Assembly: GCA_934466455.1 (NCBI GenBank)
Contig: CAKSLF010000018.1
Location: 1 to 23,458 of the forward strand
Length of the DNA: 23,458 nucleotides
Direction of reading: 5' to 3'
From: an uncultured Oscillospiraceae bacterium
GTDB lineage: Bacteria > Bacillota > Clostridia > Oscillospirales > Ruminococcaceae
Position 1 is the first letter of the stretch; every line of letters starts with the position of its first letter. The translations under genes were made by a program, and so were the position numbers. The notes beneath the pieces were generated by a model. The model did not search any database and was not told the origin of the DNA. It was given only the letters and a program-made list of their open reading frames with translations. Shown piece by piece: positions 7,727 through 15,473 of this stretch.

Positions 7727-9502
7727 TTGTTTACTTTTTACGACGGTCTTTCGGCGGCGGGCGGGCTTGCGCTTTTCCTTTACGGAATGCACTGCCTTTC
7801 CGCAAGCCTTGAAAAAATATCCGGAAGAAAGCTTTCTCAGATTCTCGAAAAGCTTACGGGAAGCGTTTGGAAAAGCGTGCTTCTCGGTGCAGTGATAACC
7901 GCCCTTGTTCAAAGCTCCGGCGCAACAACGGTTATTACCGTAGGGCTTGTAAATTCCGGGATAATAAAGCTTTCTCAGGCAATAGGAATAATTATGGGCT
8001 CCAATATCGGAACAACCGTAACGGCGCATATCCTGCGGCTTACCGCCGTTGAGGGCGACAGCTTTTTGCTCCAGCTTATAAAGCCGACTACCTTTGCCCC
8101 TATTCTTGCGCTTATCGGCGCAGCTATGGTTATGTTCGGAAAAAAAGCAAAAAGCAGAATTGTCGGCGAGATTATGGTCGCCTTCGGCGTTTTGTTTATG
8201 GGAATGCTGCAAATGGAAAGCTCCCTAAGCGGCTTAAAGGATTCCCCGGTTATGGTAAATATGTTCTCGACCCTCGGCGACAATGCGCTTCTCGGAATAC
8301 TTGCGGGCGCAGCGGTAACGGCGGTGCTCCAAAGCTCCTCCGCCTCCGTAGGTATTTTGCAGGCACTCTCCACAACCGGCGCAATTACATGGGCTGCCGC
8401 CATTCCGATAATTCTCGGGCAGAATATCGGCTCCACCGTTACTTCTATGCTCTCCTGCATCGGCGGTTCAAAGGCGGCAAAGCGCACAGCCCTCTCCCAC
8501 CTTTATTTTAATGTTATAGGAACGGCTTTGTTTACCGTCGGGGTGCTTGTCCTAAGAAGCATCGGCATATTTGATTTTTGGAGCGAAGCAATCGACAAAA
8601 GCGGAATAGCAAATTTCCATACGATTTTTAATGTTGTGATGACCCTTATCTTCCTGCCGTTCACGGGTCTTCTTGAAAAGCTTTGCACCCTCTCCGTTCC
8701 AAGCGACGGAACGGAGGTTGACAGCGATGTTTCCGCCCTTGACGAGCATTTGCTTGTAACCCCCGCCCTTGCAATAAGTGCGGCGGAAATGATAAACGCA
8801 AAAATCGCAAATACAACGGCAGATTGCGTCTCCGACGCTTTGCGCCGCCTCGGCGGCGACAAAACCGCCTCCGCCGACAGGATAAACGAGCAATATACCG
8901 CCGTTATGCGTATGAACGAGGCTCTTAACGCCTATCTTTTGAAGATTGCGGAATGTGAGCTTTCGGAGGCGGAGGCAAAAGCCGTAACCGGGCTTTTGAC
9001 AAGAAGCGACGATTGCAGCCACATTGCCGCCCATGCCCTGAGCATAAGCGAAACGGCAAACGATATTACCGATAAGGGCAAGGGGCTTTCCGCCGAAGGA
9101 AAGGCGGAGCTTGATATTCTAAGCAGGGCTGTTCTTGCGCTTATGACCACCGCCGCAAAATGCTCCGCAGAGGAAAACCGCCGTGGCTGTGCGGAAATCG
9201 AGCCTTTCTGCGTTGTTGTAAGCGAGATGACGGAGCTTATAAGCTCCCGCCATACCGCAAGGATAAAAAGCGGCGAATGCTCCTACGAGGCAGGCTCGCT
9301 TTTTGTGGGAACGCTTATTGATGTGGAGCGCATTGCAAAGCATTGTTCCAATATCGGCGTTTCTCTTGCGGTGCAATTCCGAAAAAGCTCCGTTTCCGAG
9401 GAGGAATTTGTTCGCCGGATACACCGTGGCGATACCGAGCATTTTGTTGAGCACTATATAAATTATAAAAACGAATATTATACTCCGCTTGCGGAGGAAT
9501 AA
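7727..9502 (+). CDS. Na/Pi cotransporter family protein with C-terminal PhoU-like domain
   Basis: A 591-aa integral membrane protein of the NptA/Na-Pi cotransporter family, expected to move phosphate or another anion with sodium. The N-terminal 310 residues or so are hydrophobic and contain the two inverted family repeats, seen as QSSGATTVITVGLVNSG and QSSSASVGILQALSTTG. The C-terminal 240 residues or so are helical and soluble, with the PhoU-like four-helix pattern usual in this family. The frame opens with TTG at 7712, but GGGAGGG at 7714-7720 is correctly placed for a TTG start at 7727 (MFTFYDGL), which I prefer. No ATG lies before the first membrane segment. It is monocistronic, between its own promoter and a strong terminator. 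The transported ion is not proven by sequence. Confidence 0.92.
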   Translation: MFTFYDGLSAAGGLALFLYGMHCLSASLEKISGRKLSQILEKLTGSVWKSVLLGAVITALVQSSGATTVITVGLVNSGIIKLSQAIGIIMGSNIGTTVTAHILRLTAVEGDSFLLQLIKPTTFAPILALIGAAMVMFGKKAKSRIVGEIMVAFGVLFMGMLQMESSLSGLKDSPVMVNMFSTLGDNALLGILAGAAVTAVLQSSSASVGILQALSTTGAITWAAAIPIILGQNIGSTVTSMLSCIGGSKAAKRTALSHLYFNVIGTALFTVGVLVLRSIGIFDFWSEAIDKSGIANFHTIFNVVMTLIFLPFTGLLEKLCTLSVPSDGTEVDSDVSALDEHLLVTPALAISAAEMINAKIANTTADCVSDALRRLGGDKTASADRINEQYTAVMRMNEALNAYLLKIAECELSEAEAKAVTGLLTRSDDCSHIAAHALSISETANDITDKGKGLSAEGKAELDILSRAVLALMTTAAKCSAEENRRGCAEIEPFCVVVSEMTELISSRHTARIKSGECSYEAGSLFVGTLIDVERIAKHCSNIGVSLAVQFRKSSVSEEEFVRRIHRGDTEHFVEHYINYKNEYYTPLAEE

Positions 9503-9544
9503 GCAAAAGGGTCCGTGCTCATTTGAGCACGGACCCTTTTGCTT
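9501..9544 (+). terminator. Very strong terminator after the Na/Pi cotransporter gene
   Basis: A perfect 20-bp stem (9501-9520 with 9525-9544) has a 4-nt loop ATTT. Its left arm includes the last two bases of the stop codon. The U-rich CTTTTGCTT is part of the right arm rather than following it. Confidence 0.8.
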
Positions 9545-9576
9545 GCCAAAAAAAGCGCAAGCCGCCTCGTGTTAAG

Positions 9577-9619
9577 ACCCCCCTCCGCCGCTGCGGCGGC
9601 ACCTCCCCTAAAGGGGAGG
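9577..9619 (+). repeat. M2 repeat, solo copy
   Basis: The two-hairpin M2 unit (CCGCCGC/GCGGCGG then CTCCCCT/AGGGGAG) without an M3 in front. It is followed by the same kind of linker (CACCGCTCCGAC) that joins M2 to M1 in mosaic 1. Confidence 0.8.
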
Positions 9620-9650
9620 AAGTCGCACCGCTCCGACGGAGGGCGAATCT

Positions 9651-9744
9651 CGGCTCCCCTGTGTAAGGGGAGCTGGCACGGCGGTTAAGGATTAAAACGC
9701 CGTGACTGAGGGGTTGTATCCCCTGACAGGGTATAGCGTTTGCA
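9651..9744 (+). repeat. M1 repeat, copy d
   Basis: Conserved arms (one change, GTGTAAGG for GTGCAAGG) around a fourth insert type at 9677-9704. This insert has a 7-bp GC-rich stem (CACGGCG with CGCCGTG) and an imperfect AT-rich middle. It runs straight into half of an M4 unit. Confidence 0.85.
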
Positions 9745-9800
9745 CTTTTCGCAGTTTACCCCGCTCTTTTGTAACCAAAAGAAAAGCCGTTTTCGTTCTC
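9745..9800 (+). repeat. M4 repeat, first half only
   Basis: Matches the first 50 bp or so of the 174-bp M4 units at 7066 and 23285 (CAGTTTACCCCGCTC, then TTTTGTAACCAAAAGAAAAG). The second half is missing and M3 follows directly. Confidence 0.8.
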
Positions 9801-9970
9801 CCGCCGTCCCCGACGGGGTCCCGGGGCGGCGTATTTTCAATATACCTATTTCGCTCGGCTATCCTGACGGCTCGCAGGCTTTTCCGCACGGAACAAAGCC
9901 TTACCGCAAGGTAAGCGGTATATCACAACCCCCTCCGCCGCTGCGGCGGCACCTCCCCTAAAGGGGAGGG
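9801..9970 (+). repeat. M3-M2 repeat unit, copy 2
   Basis: Collinear with 7301-7469 over its whole length with about a dozen substitutions, mostly in one short patch (CCTTACCGC here against CCGTTCTGT). It keeps the GTCCCCGACGGGG hairpin and both M2 hairpins. Confidence 0.85.
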
Positions 9971-10007
9971 GGCGGAAGCATTGGAAAACGGCGCAAACAC
10001 TTTCCAT

Positions 10008-10072
10008 ACAACCCCTCAGTCTTTTTGCTCCTTCGGAGCAAAAATCCAGCTCCCCTTGCACAGGGGAGCCGA
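10008..10072 (-). repeat. M1 repeat, copy e (inverted)
   Basis: An M1 unit in reverse orientation. Its right arm stops after GGTTGTATG and the usual tail is missing. The variable insert is the same 24-nt hairpin as copy b (TTTTTGCTCC, GAA, GGAGCAAAAA), so insert types are shared between distant copies. Confidence 0.85.
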
Positions 10073-10130
10073 GGACGCTCCGCAAAGCCTCGGTGCGAAC
10101 TCCGCACAGGGGAGCCGAGAAGCGTGCGCC

Positions 10131-10166
10131 GCAATAAAAATTGCCCGCCCCTTTCCGGAGCGGGCG
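10131..10166 (-). terminator. Second (distal) terminator of the GGGtGRT operon
   Basis: Read on the minus strand, a 9-bp GC-rich stem (GCCCGCTCC with GGGGCGGGC, one G-U) is followed by AATTTTTATT. It backs up the terminator at 10173-10213. Confidence 0.65.
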
Positions 10167-10172
10167 AATGGC

Positions 10173-10213
10173 AAAAAACAAAGAGGTATGCCCCATTTTG
10201 GGGCATACCTCTT
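10173..10213 (-). terminator. Main terminator of the GGGtGRT operon
   Basis: A perfect 14-bp stem (10181-10194 with 10200-10213, AAGAGGTATGCCCC type) has a 5-nt loop. On the minus strand it is followed by a U6 tract (A run at 10173-10178). It begins 26 bp after the stop codon. Confidence 0.88.
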
Positions 10214-10238
10214 CTTCGATAAACAAATAGGCGTTTTG

Positions 10239-11237
10239 TTATTTGCAGGCCTCGTAAACGGCGACGGAAACTGCAACCGTTGCGCCGACCATGGGGTTGT
10301 TGCCCATGCCGATAAGCCCCATCATTTCCACATGAGCGGGAACGGAGGACGAACCCGCAAACTGGGCGTCGGAATGCATTCTGCCCATGCTGTCCGTAAG
10401 CCCGTAGGAGGCGGGACCCGCAGCAACATTGTCCGGGTGGAGGGTTCTGCCCGTGCCGCCGCCGGAGGCAACGGAGAAATATTTTCTTCCGTTTTCAACA
10501 CACCATTTTTTGTAGGTGCCGGCAACAAGATGCTGGAAGCGGGTCGGGTTCGTGGAGTTTCCCGTAATGGAAATGTCAACGCCCTCGCTTTGCATAATGG
10601 CTACGCCCTCCCGAACATCGTTTGCGCCGTAGCAGCGGATTGCGCCACGCTCGCCGTCGGAGAATTTTACCTCACGGACGATGTTGAGCTTGTCGTTTTC
10701 AAAGTCAAAGTCCGTTTCGACATAGGTAAAGCCGTTTACTCTCGAGATAATGTATGCGGCGTCCTTGCCAAGTCCGTTAAGGATAACACGGATAGGGGTT
10801 TTTCTTGCTTTGTTGGCGTTTCTTGCAATGCCGATTGCGCCCTCCGCCGCAGCAAAGGATTCGTGACCGGCAAGGAAAGCAAAGCACTTTGTTTCTTCGG
10901 AAAGAAGCATTGCGCCGAGGTTTCCGTGACCAAGACCGACCCTGCGCTGTTCGGCAACGGAGCCGGGGATGCAGAATGCCTGCAAGCCCTCGCCGATGCA
11001 GCGGGCGGCGTCCGGAGCGGATTTTACCCCTCTTTTAATGCCGATTGCTGCGCCGAGGGTGTATGCCCAAACGGCATTTTCAAAAGCGATTGGCTGTACG
11101 CCCTTTACAAGAGCTTCAACATCAACTCCGGCGTTTTTGCATATTTCTCTTGCTTCCTCAAGGGAGGCTATGCCGTTTTCTGCGAGGCAGACCTCGATTT
11201 TCGGCATTCTTCTTTCTTTTCCTTCAAATTCAGCCAT
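10239..11237 (-). CDS. GGGtGRT family protein (function unknown)
   Basis: A 332-aa soluble protein. The name-giving glycine-rich motif GGGTGRT is at residues 259-265, followed by LHPDNVAAGP. Other conserved-looking stretches are GLGHGNLGAML, FAFLAGHESFAAAEGAIG, ITGNSTNPTRFQHLVAGTYK and the glycine-rich C-terminus MGLIGMGNNPMVGATVAVS. The many glycines suggest a nucleotide- or cofactor-binding fold, but that is inference. No membrane segment or signal peptide is seen. GAGGAGG precedes the ATG. It lies 18 bp behind the NifU-like gene, so the two are surely co-transcribed. I recall the two families occurring as neighbours in anaerobes, which suggests a role tied to Fe-S clusters. Confidence 0.88.
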   Translation of the reverse strand: MAEFEGKERRMPKIEVCLAENGIASLEEAREICKNAGVDVEALVKGVQPIAFENAVWAYTLGAAIGIKRGVKSAPDAARCIGEGLQAFCIPGSVAEQRRVGLGHGNLGAMLLSEETKCFAFLAGHESFAAAEGAIGIARNANKARKTPIRVILNGLGKDAAYIISRVNGFTYVETDFDFENDKLNIVREVKFSDGERGAIRCYGANDVREGVAIMQSEGVDISITGNSTNPTRFQHLVAGTYKKWCVENGRKYFSVASGGGTGRTLHPDNVAAGPASYGLTDSMGRMHSDAQFAGSSSVPAHVEMMGLIGMGNNPMVGATVAVSVAVYEACK

Positions 11238-11255
11238 AATACAGGTCCTCCTCTC

Positions 11256-11948
11256 TTATTCTTCTCTCGGGTCGATATATTTCGGTGCGCCGGCGTATCT
11301 TCCGTAGGTGCCGGTGTTCTTTTCCATGGCTTCCGCCGGGGACATTCCGTGGCGGATATCCTCCATCATCTTGCCAAGGCGGACAAACTTATAGCCTATG
11401 GTTTCGTTGTTGTCATCAAGGGCAACGGAGGTTATGTATCCTTCGGTAAGGTCAAGATAGCGAACGCCCTTTAGTCCGGTGGAGTATATTGTGCCTACGC
11501 TGCTGCGAAGACCCTTGCCCAAATCCTCAAGCCCTGCGCCTATCGGCAAGCCGTTTTCGGAAAAAGCGGTCTGGCTTCTTCCGTAAACAAGCTGGAGGAA
11601 AATTTCTCTCATCGCAACATTGATTGCGTCGCATACAAGGTCGGTATTAAGTGCCTCAAGAATGGTTTTTCCGGGAAGGATTTCTCCCGCCATTGCGGCG
11701 GAATGGGTCATTCCGGTGCAGCCGATTGTTTCAACAAGGGCTTCTTCGATTATGCCGTTTTTTACATTAAGGGTGAGCTTGCACGCACCCTGCTGCGGAG
11801 CGCAGGTGCCCACGCCGTGGGAAAGGGCGGAGATGTCCTTGACATCAAAAGCCTTTACCCAGCGTCCCTCTTCGGGAATGGGGGCAGGGCCATGGTTCGG
11901 ACCCTTGGTTACGCAGCACATTCTTTCCACATCTTTGGAACAGTTCAT
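11256..11948 (-). CDS. Iron-sulfur cluster assembly scaffold protein, NifU/IscU-like with extra C-terminal domain
   Basis: 230 aa. Residues about 35-120 align by eye with the IscU/NifU N-terminal domain. The three scaffold cysteines are present: C56 (in QQGAC), C77 (in IGCTGM) and C106 (in DLVCDAINVAM). The IscU aspartate near the first Cys is not obvious. Additional cysteines are C3, C11, C12 and C49. About 110 residues after the scaffold domain (VYGRSQTAF to the end) are not part of IscU and may be specific to partners of the GGGtGRT protein. The start ATG at 11948 has AAAGGGG upstream, and no other Met precedes the domain. It is first in the two-gene operon. The general family is firm; the client protein is unknown. 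Confidence 0.85.
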   Translation of the reverse strand: MNCSKDVERMCCVTKGPNHGPAPIPEEGRWVKAFDVKDISALSHGVGTCAPQQGACKLTLNVKNGIIEEALVETIGCTGMTHSAAMAGEILPGKTILEALNTDLVCDAINVAMREIFLQLVYGRSQTAFSENGLPIGAGLEDLGKGLRSSVGTIYSTGLKGVRYLDLTEGYITSVALDDNNETIGYKFVRLGKMMEDIRHGMSPAEAMEKNTGTYGRYAGAPKYIDPREE

Positions 11949-12010
11949 TACGGGTAACCCCTTTCTGTTTATAAATAAAAATCCCCGGGTTCGGAGTGAT
12001 TTCCATTTTG

Positions 12011-12039
12011 ATTATATAAAAAAAGCTTTTGCAAATCAA
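12011..12039 (-). promoter_or_regulatory. Promoter of the NifU-like/GGGtGRT operon
   Basis: Minus-strand TTGATT (12034-12039) and TATAAT (12011-12016) are 17 bp apart, with a predicted leader of about 55 nt before the ATG at 11948. It is divergent from the secA promoter, about 60 bp away. Confidence 0.72.
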
Positions 12040-12099
12040 GATAAAGCGGATTTTTCGGAAAAAAATATAAATCGAAGCAAAACATTAACACCTCGTTAA

Positions 12100-12128
12100 T
12101 TGACTTTAGATAAATATAAGGATAAAAT
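12100..12128 (+). promoter_or_regulatory. Promoter of the secA operon
   Basis: TTGACT (12100-12105) and TAAAAT (12123-12128) are 17 bp apart. TAGAAT at 12136-12141 is a weaker alternative -10 that lies inside the box shared with the Na/Pi gene. Confidence 0.68.
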
Positions 12129-12133
12129 ATACT

Positions 12134-12170
12134 TTTAGAATAGGTGAATTTGCCTATAGGAGAATTTGCC
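12134..12170 (+). promoter_or_regulatory. Start-region box of secA with an imperfect tandem repeat
   Basis: The first 20 nt match 7691-7710 at 19 positions. A second, similar phrase follows at once: TAGGTGAATTTGCC, then TAGGAGAATTTGCC. This may be an operator or an early-leader element; no known binding site is recognised. Confidence 0.4.
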
Positions 12171-12216
12171 GCCAAAAGCCTGCCCCTCTGCGGACATTTG
12201 AGAAAAGGAGAAAAAA

Positions 12217-14937
12217 ATGAGTCTTATTGATAAAATATTCGGAAGCTATTCCCAAAGAGAGCTGAAGCGCATCGACCCGACGGTAAAAAAGGTTCTTGCT
12301 CTTGAGGATAAATACAAGGAGATGAGCGAGGAGGAGCTTCGCTCCCAAACCGCAATTTTTAAGGAGAGGCTTTCCGGCGGAGAAACCCTCGACGACATTC
12401 TTCCGGAGGCGTTCGCCGCCTGCCGGGAGGCTTGCGACCGTGTGCTTGAAATGCGCCCCTATCCCGTCCAGATAATCGGCGGAATCATTCTTCATCAGGG
12501 ACGCATTGCCGAGATGAAAACCGGCGAGGGAAAAACCCTTGTGGAAACCTTGCCCGCATACCTTAATGCCCTTACCGGAAAGGGCGTTCATATCGTAACG
12601 GTAAACGATTATCTTGCAAAGCGCGACTCCGAATGGATGGGAAAGGTGTTCAGCTATATGGGTCTTTCCGTCGGTCTTGTTATCCACGAGGTGGAAAACG
12701 ACGCCCGCCGGGAGGCTTATGCCGCCGATATAACCTACGGAACAAATAACGAATTCGGCTTTGACTATCTTCGTGACAATATGGTCACATATAAGGAAAA
12801 TCTTGTTCAGCGGGGCTTTAACTATGCAATCGTGGACGAGGTGGACTCCATTCTTATTGATGAGGCAAGAACCCCGCTTATCATCTCCGGCAGGGGAGAT
12901 AAATCCACCGACCTTTATCAAAAGGCGGACAGATTTGTCCGCACTCTTACCGCAATAAAGGTAAAAGAGCACGACGATAAAGAGGAAATCGACGATGTTT
13001 CCGCAGATTATATCGTTGACGAAAAGGCAAACACCGCAACCCTTACCCCAAGGGGCGCAGAAAAAGCCGAAAAATACTTTAATGTGGAAAATATCAACGA
13101 CGCCGACAATATGACCCTGCTCCACCACATAAATCAGGCAATAAAAGCGCACGGAGTTATGAAGCGTGATGTGGATTATGTGGTAAAGGACGGCGAGGTA
13201 ATAATCGTCGATGAGTTTACCGGTCGTCTTATGCTCGGAAGACGGTATAACGACGGCTTGCATCAGGCAATCGAGGCAAAGGAGGGCGTTACCGTCGCAA
13301 GAGAAAACCGCACCCTTGCAACTATCACTTTCCAAAACTATTTCCGTATGTACACAAAGCTTTCCGGTATGACGGGTACCGCCATGACCGAGGCGGACGA
13401 GTTCCGTGAGATATACGGTCTTGATGTTGTGGAAATTCCCACAAACAAGCCCGTTATAAGAAAGGATATGCCCGATGTTGTTTATAAAACCGAGGCGGCA
13501 AAGTTCCGTGCGGTAATCGACGAGATAGTCGATGCTCATGCAAAAAACCAGCCGGTGCTCGTCGGCACTATCTCCATAGAAAAGTCCGAAGTTTTGAGCA
13601 ATATGCTCAAGAAAAGGGGCGTTCCCCACAATGTGCTTAACGCAAAGCACCATGATAAGGAAGCGGAAATCGTTGCCCAGGCGGGTACTCCCGGCGCAGT
13701 GACCATAGCCACAAATATGGCGGGACGAGGCACGGATATTATGCTCGGCGGCAATGCGGAGTTCCTTGCAAAGGCAGAAATGAGAAAACAGGGCTTTGAC
13801 GAGGATATGATAAACGCAGCCACCGGATATTTTGAAACCGGGGCGGAGGATATTCTTTCCGCAAGAGAGCTTTACCATAATTTGATTAAGAAGTATAAAG
13901 CGGAAATCGAGCCGAAGGCGGAGGAGGTCCGCAATGCCGGCGGTCTTTATATAATCGGTACGGAACGGCACGAATCCCGCCGTATAGATAACCAGCTCAG
14001 AGGCCGTGCCGGACGCCAGGGCGACCCGGGAAAAACCCGCTTTTATGTGGCTCTTGAGGACGACCTTATGCGGCTTTTCGGCGGCGACCGTCTTCAAAGC
14101 CTTATGGATACCCTTAAAATCGACGAGGATATGCCCATTGACGCAAAGCTTATAAGCTCCTCCATAGAAAGCGCACAGCGCAAGGTTGAGGGAAGAAACT
14201 TTGAGATAAGAAAAAATGTGCTTAAATTCGACGATGTTATGAACAAACAGCGTGAGATAATCTACGGACAGCGCAGCAAGGTGCTTGAGGGTGAGGATCT
14301 TAAAGAGGATATTGCAAAAATGCGCCGGGAAAGCGTTGAAAAAACCGTTGATGTCTATCTTGCCTCCGATGAGGACAGAGAAAACTGGAACCTTGGCGGC
14401 TTGCGGGATTACTACGCCGGCTGGCTTCTTACGGACGGCGACCTGCGCTTTAATAAGGACGAGCTTGAAAAGCTTACAAAGGCGGATATAACCGAAAAAA
14501 TTTCCGCCCTTATGGAGGAACGCTACGCCGCAAGAGAAAAGGAATTCGGCGAAAAAACAATGCGGGAGCTGGAGCGGGTCGCCCTTCTCCGCAATGTTGA
14601 CCTTAAATGGATGGACCATATAGACGCAATGTCCGACCTTAAACAGGGAATGTACCTCCGTGGCTACGGACAGCACGACCCCGTTGTCGAATATCGTATC
14701 GAGGGCTTTGAGATGTTCGACAATATGATAGAGGCAATCAGAGAGGATACCGTAAAAATGCTTATGACGGTGCGCCTTCGTGCCGAGGAGCCGAAGCGTG
14801 AGCAGGTTGCCGTGCCTATGGAGGGCGGCGGCGACGGAACCGTTTCGCCCCGTGCCTCATCAAAGAAAAAAGTCGGGCGCAACGACCCCTGCCCCTGCGG
14901 AAGCGGAAAAAAATATAAGCACTGCTGCGGAAGATGA
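12217..14937 (+). CDS. secA: Preprotein translocase motor ATPase SecA
   Basis: 906 aa. The ATP-driven motor that pushes secretory proteins through SecYEG at the membrane. Walker A is MKTGEGKT at 100-107 and the DEAD-type motif is DEVD at 207-210, followed by LIDEARTPLIISG. The preprotein cross-linking region, the second nucleotide-binding domain (NMAGRGTDIMLGG, GRAGRQGDPG) and the helical scaffold/wing follow in normal order. The C-terminal zinc-binding tail NDPCPCGSGKKYKHCC is intact, with C892, C894, C903 and C904 as ligands, and is used for SecB or membrane contacts in the family. The ATG at 12217 is preceded by AAAAGGAG. It leads an operon whose next gene overlaps by 4 bp. This is the ordinary housekeeping form; no SecA2 features are seen. 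Confidence 0.98.
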   Translation: MSLIDKIFGSYSQRELKRIDPTVKKVLALEDKYKEMSEEELRSQTAIFKERLSGGETLDDILPEAFAACREACDRVLEMRPYPVQIIGGIILHQGRIAEMKTGEGKTLVETLPAYLNALTGKGVHIVTVNDYLAKRDSEWMGKVFSYMGLSVGLVIHEVENDARREAYAADITYGTNNEFGFDYLRDNMVTYKENLVQRGFNYAIVDEVDSILIDEARTPLIISGRGDKSTDLYQKADRFVRTLTAIKVKEHDDKEEIDDVSADYIVDEKANTATLTPRGAEKAEKYFNVENINDADNMTLLHHINQAIKAHGVMKRDVDYVVKDGEVIIVDEFTGRLMLGRRYNDGLHQAIEAKEGVTVARENRTLATITFQNYFRMYTKLSGMTGTAMTEADEFREIYGLDVVEIPTNKPVIRKDMPDVVYKTEAAKFRAVIDEIVDAHAKNQPVLVGTISIEKSEVLSNMLKKRGVPHNVLNAKHHDKEAEIVAQAGTPGAVTIATNMAGRGTDIMLGGNAEFLAKAEMRKQGFDEDMINAATGYFETGAEDILSARELYHNLIKKYKAEIEPKAEEVRNAGGLYIIGTERHESRRIDNQLRGRAGRQGDPGKTRFYVALEDDLMRLFGGDRLQSLMDTLKIDEDMPIDAKLISSSIESAQRKVEGRNFEIRKNVLKFDDVMNKQREIIYGQRSKVLEGEDLKEDIAKMRRESVEKTVDVYLASDEDRENWNLGGLRDYYAGWLLTDGDLRFNKDELEKLTKADITEKISALMEERYAAREKEFGEKTMRELERVALLRNVDLKWMDHIDAMSDLKQGMYLRGYGQHDPVVEYRIEGFEMFDNMIEAIREDTVKMLMTVRLRAEEPKREQVAVPMEGGGDGTVSPRASSKKKVGRNDPCPCGSGKKYKHCCGR

Positions 14938-15473
14938 GCGAAAATAAATCCCCCGCCGCCCTTAATATAGTTCTGGTGGAGCCGCAGATCCCCCAGAATA
15001 CGGGCAATATTGCAAGAACCTGCGCCGTTACGGGGGCGGCTCTCCATCTTGTAAAGCCCATGGGCTTTGTTATCGACGACGCAAAGCTCCGCCGTGCCGG
15101 GCTTGATTATTGGGATAAGCTTGATATAAGCTGTTACGAAGGGCTTGAGGACTTTTTCCGCAAAAATCCCGGCGGAGAATTTTTCTATTTTACAACAAAA
15201 GGACAGCACCGCCACAGCGATGTTTCCTACCCAAAGGGCTGTTTTCTTGTTTTCGGGCGGGAGGACGCCGGGCTTCCGGAGGAGCTTCTCTTCAAAAATC
15301 CCGGAACCGCACTTCGTATCCCCATGCGGGCGACCCTGCGCAGCCTAAATCTTTCAAACAGCGTCGCCATTGCCGCATACGAGGTTTTGCGCCAATGGGA
15401 CTATCCGGATATGCAGGAAACCGGCGAATTGCGCAGCTTTGACTGGGCAAATGCCGGTGCGGAACAGGAGTGA
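14934..15473 (+). CDS. trmL: tRNA (cytidine(34)-2'-O)-methyltransferase, TrmL/SPOUT family
   Basis: 179 aa. A SAM-dependent SPOUT methyltransferase that 2'-O-methylates the wobble base of certain leucine tRNAs in the family. Motif 1 is PQIPQNTGNIAR at 17-28, the later SAM-binding knot motifs are FGREDAGLP and IPMRATLRSLNLSNSVAIAAYE, and LHLVKPMGF is typical of TrmL. The length is slightly longer than the usual 155-160 aa. The ATG overlaps the secA stop (ATGA), and its own stop overlaps the next start (GTGA), so the three genes are translationally coupled. Confidence 0.93.
   Translation: MSENKSPAALNIVLVEPQIPQNTGNIARTCAVTGAALHLVKPMGFVIDDAKLRRAGLDYWDKLDISCYEGLEDFFRKNPGGEFFYFTTKGQHRHSDVSYPKGCFLVFGREDAGLPEELLFKNPGTALRIPMRATLRSLNLSNSVAIAAYEVLRQWDYPDMQETGELRSFDWANAGAEQE

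Larger units (their letters stand above)
9577..10122. repeat. Intergenic repeat mosaic 2 (M2-M1-half M4-M3-M2-inverted M1)
   Basis: The gap between the transporter terminator and the GGGtGRT gene terminators carries the same modules as mosaic 1 in the same cyclic order, except that the last M1 is inverted. It ends with a truncated M1 head at 10104-10122 (the complement of TCGGCTCCCCTGTGC). No gene is visible. Confidence 0.85.
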
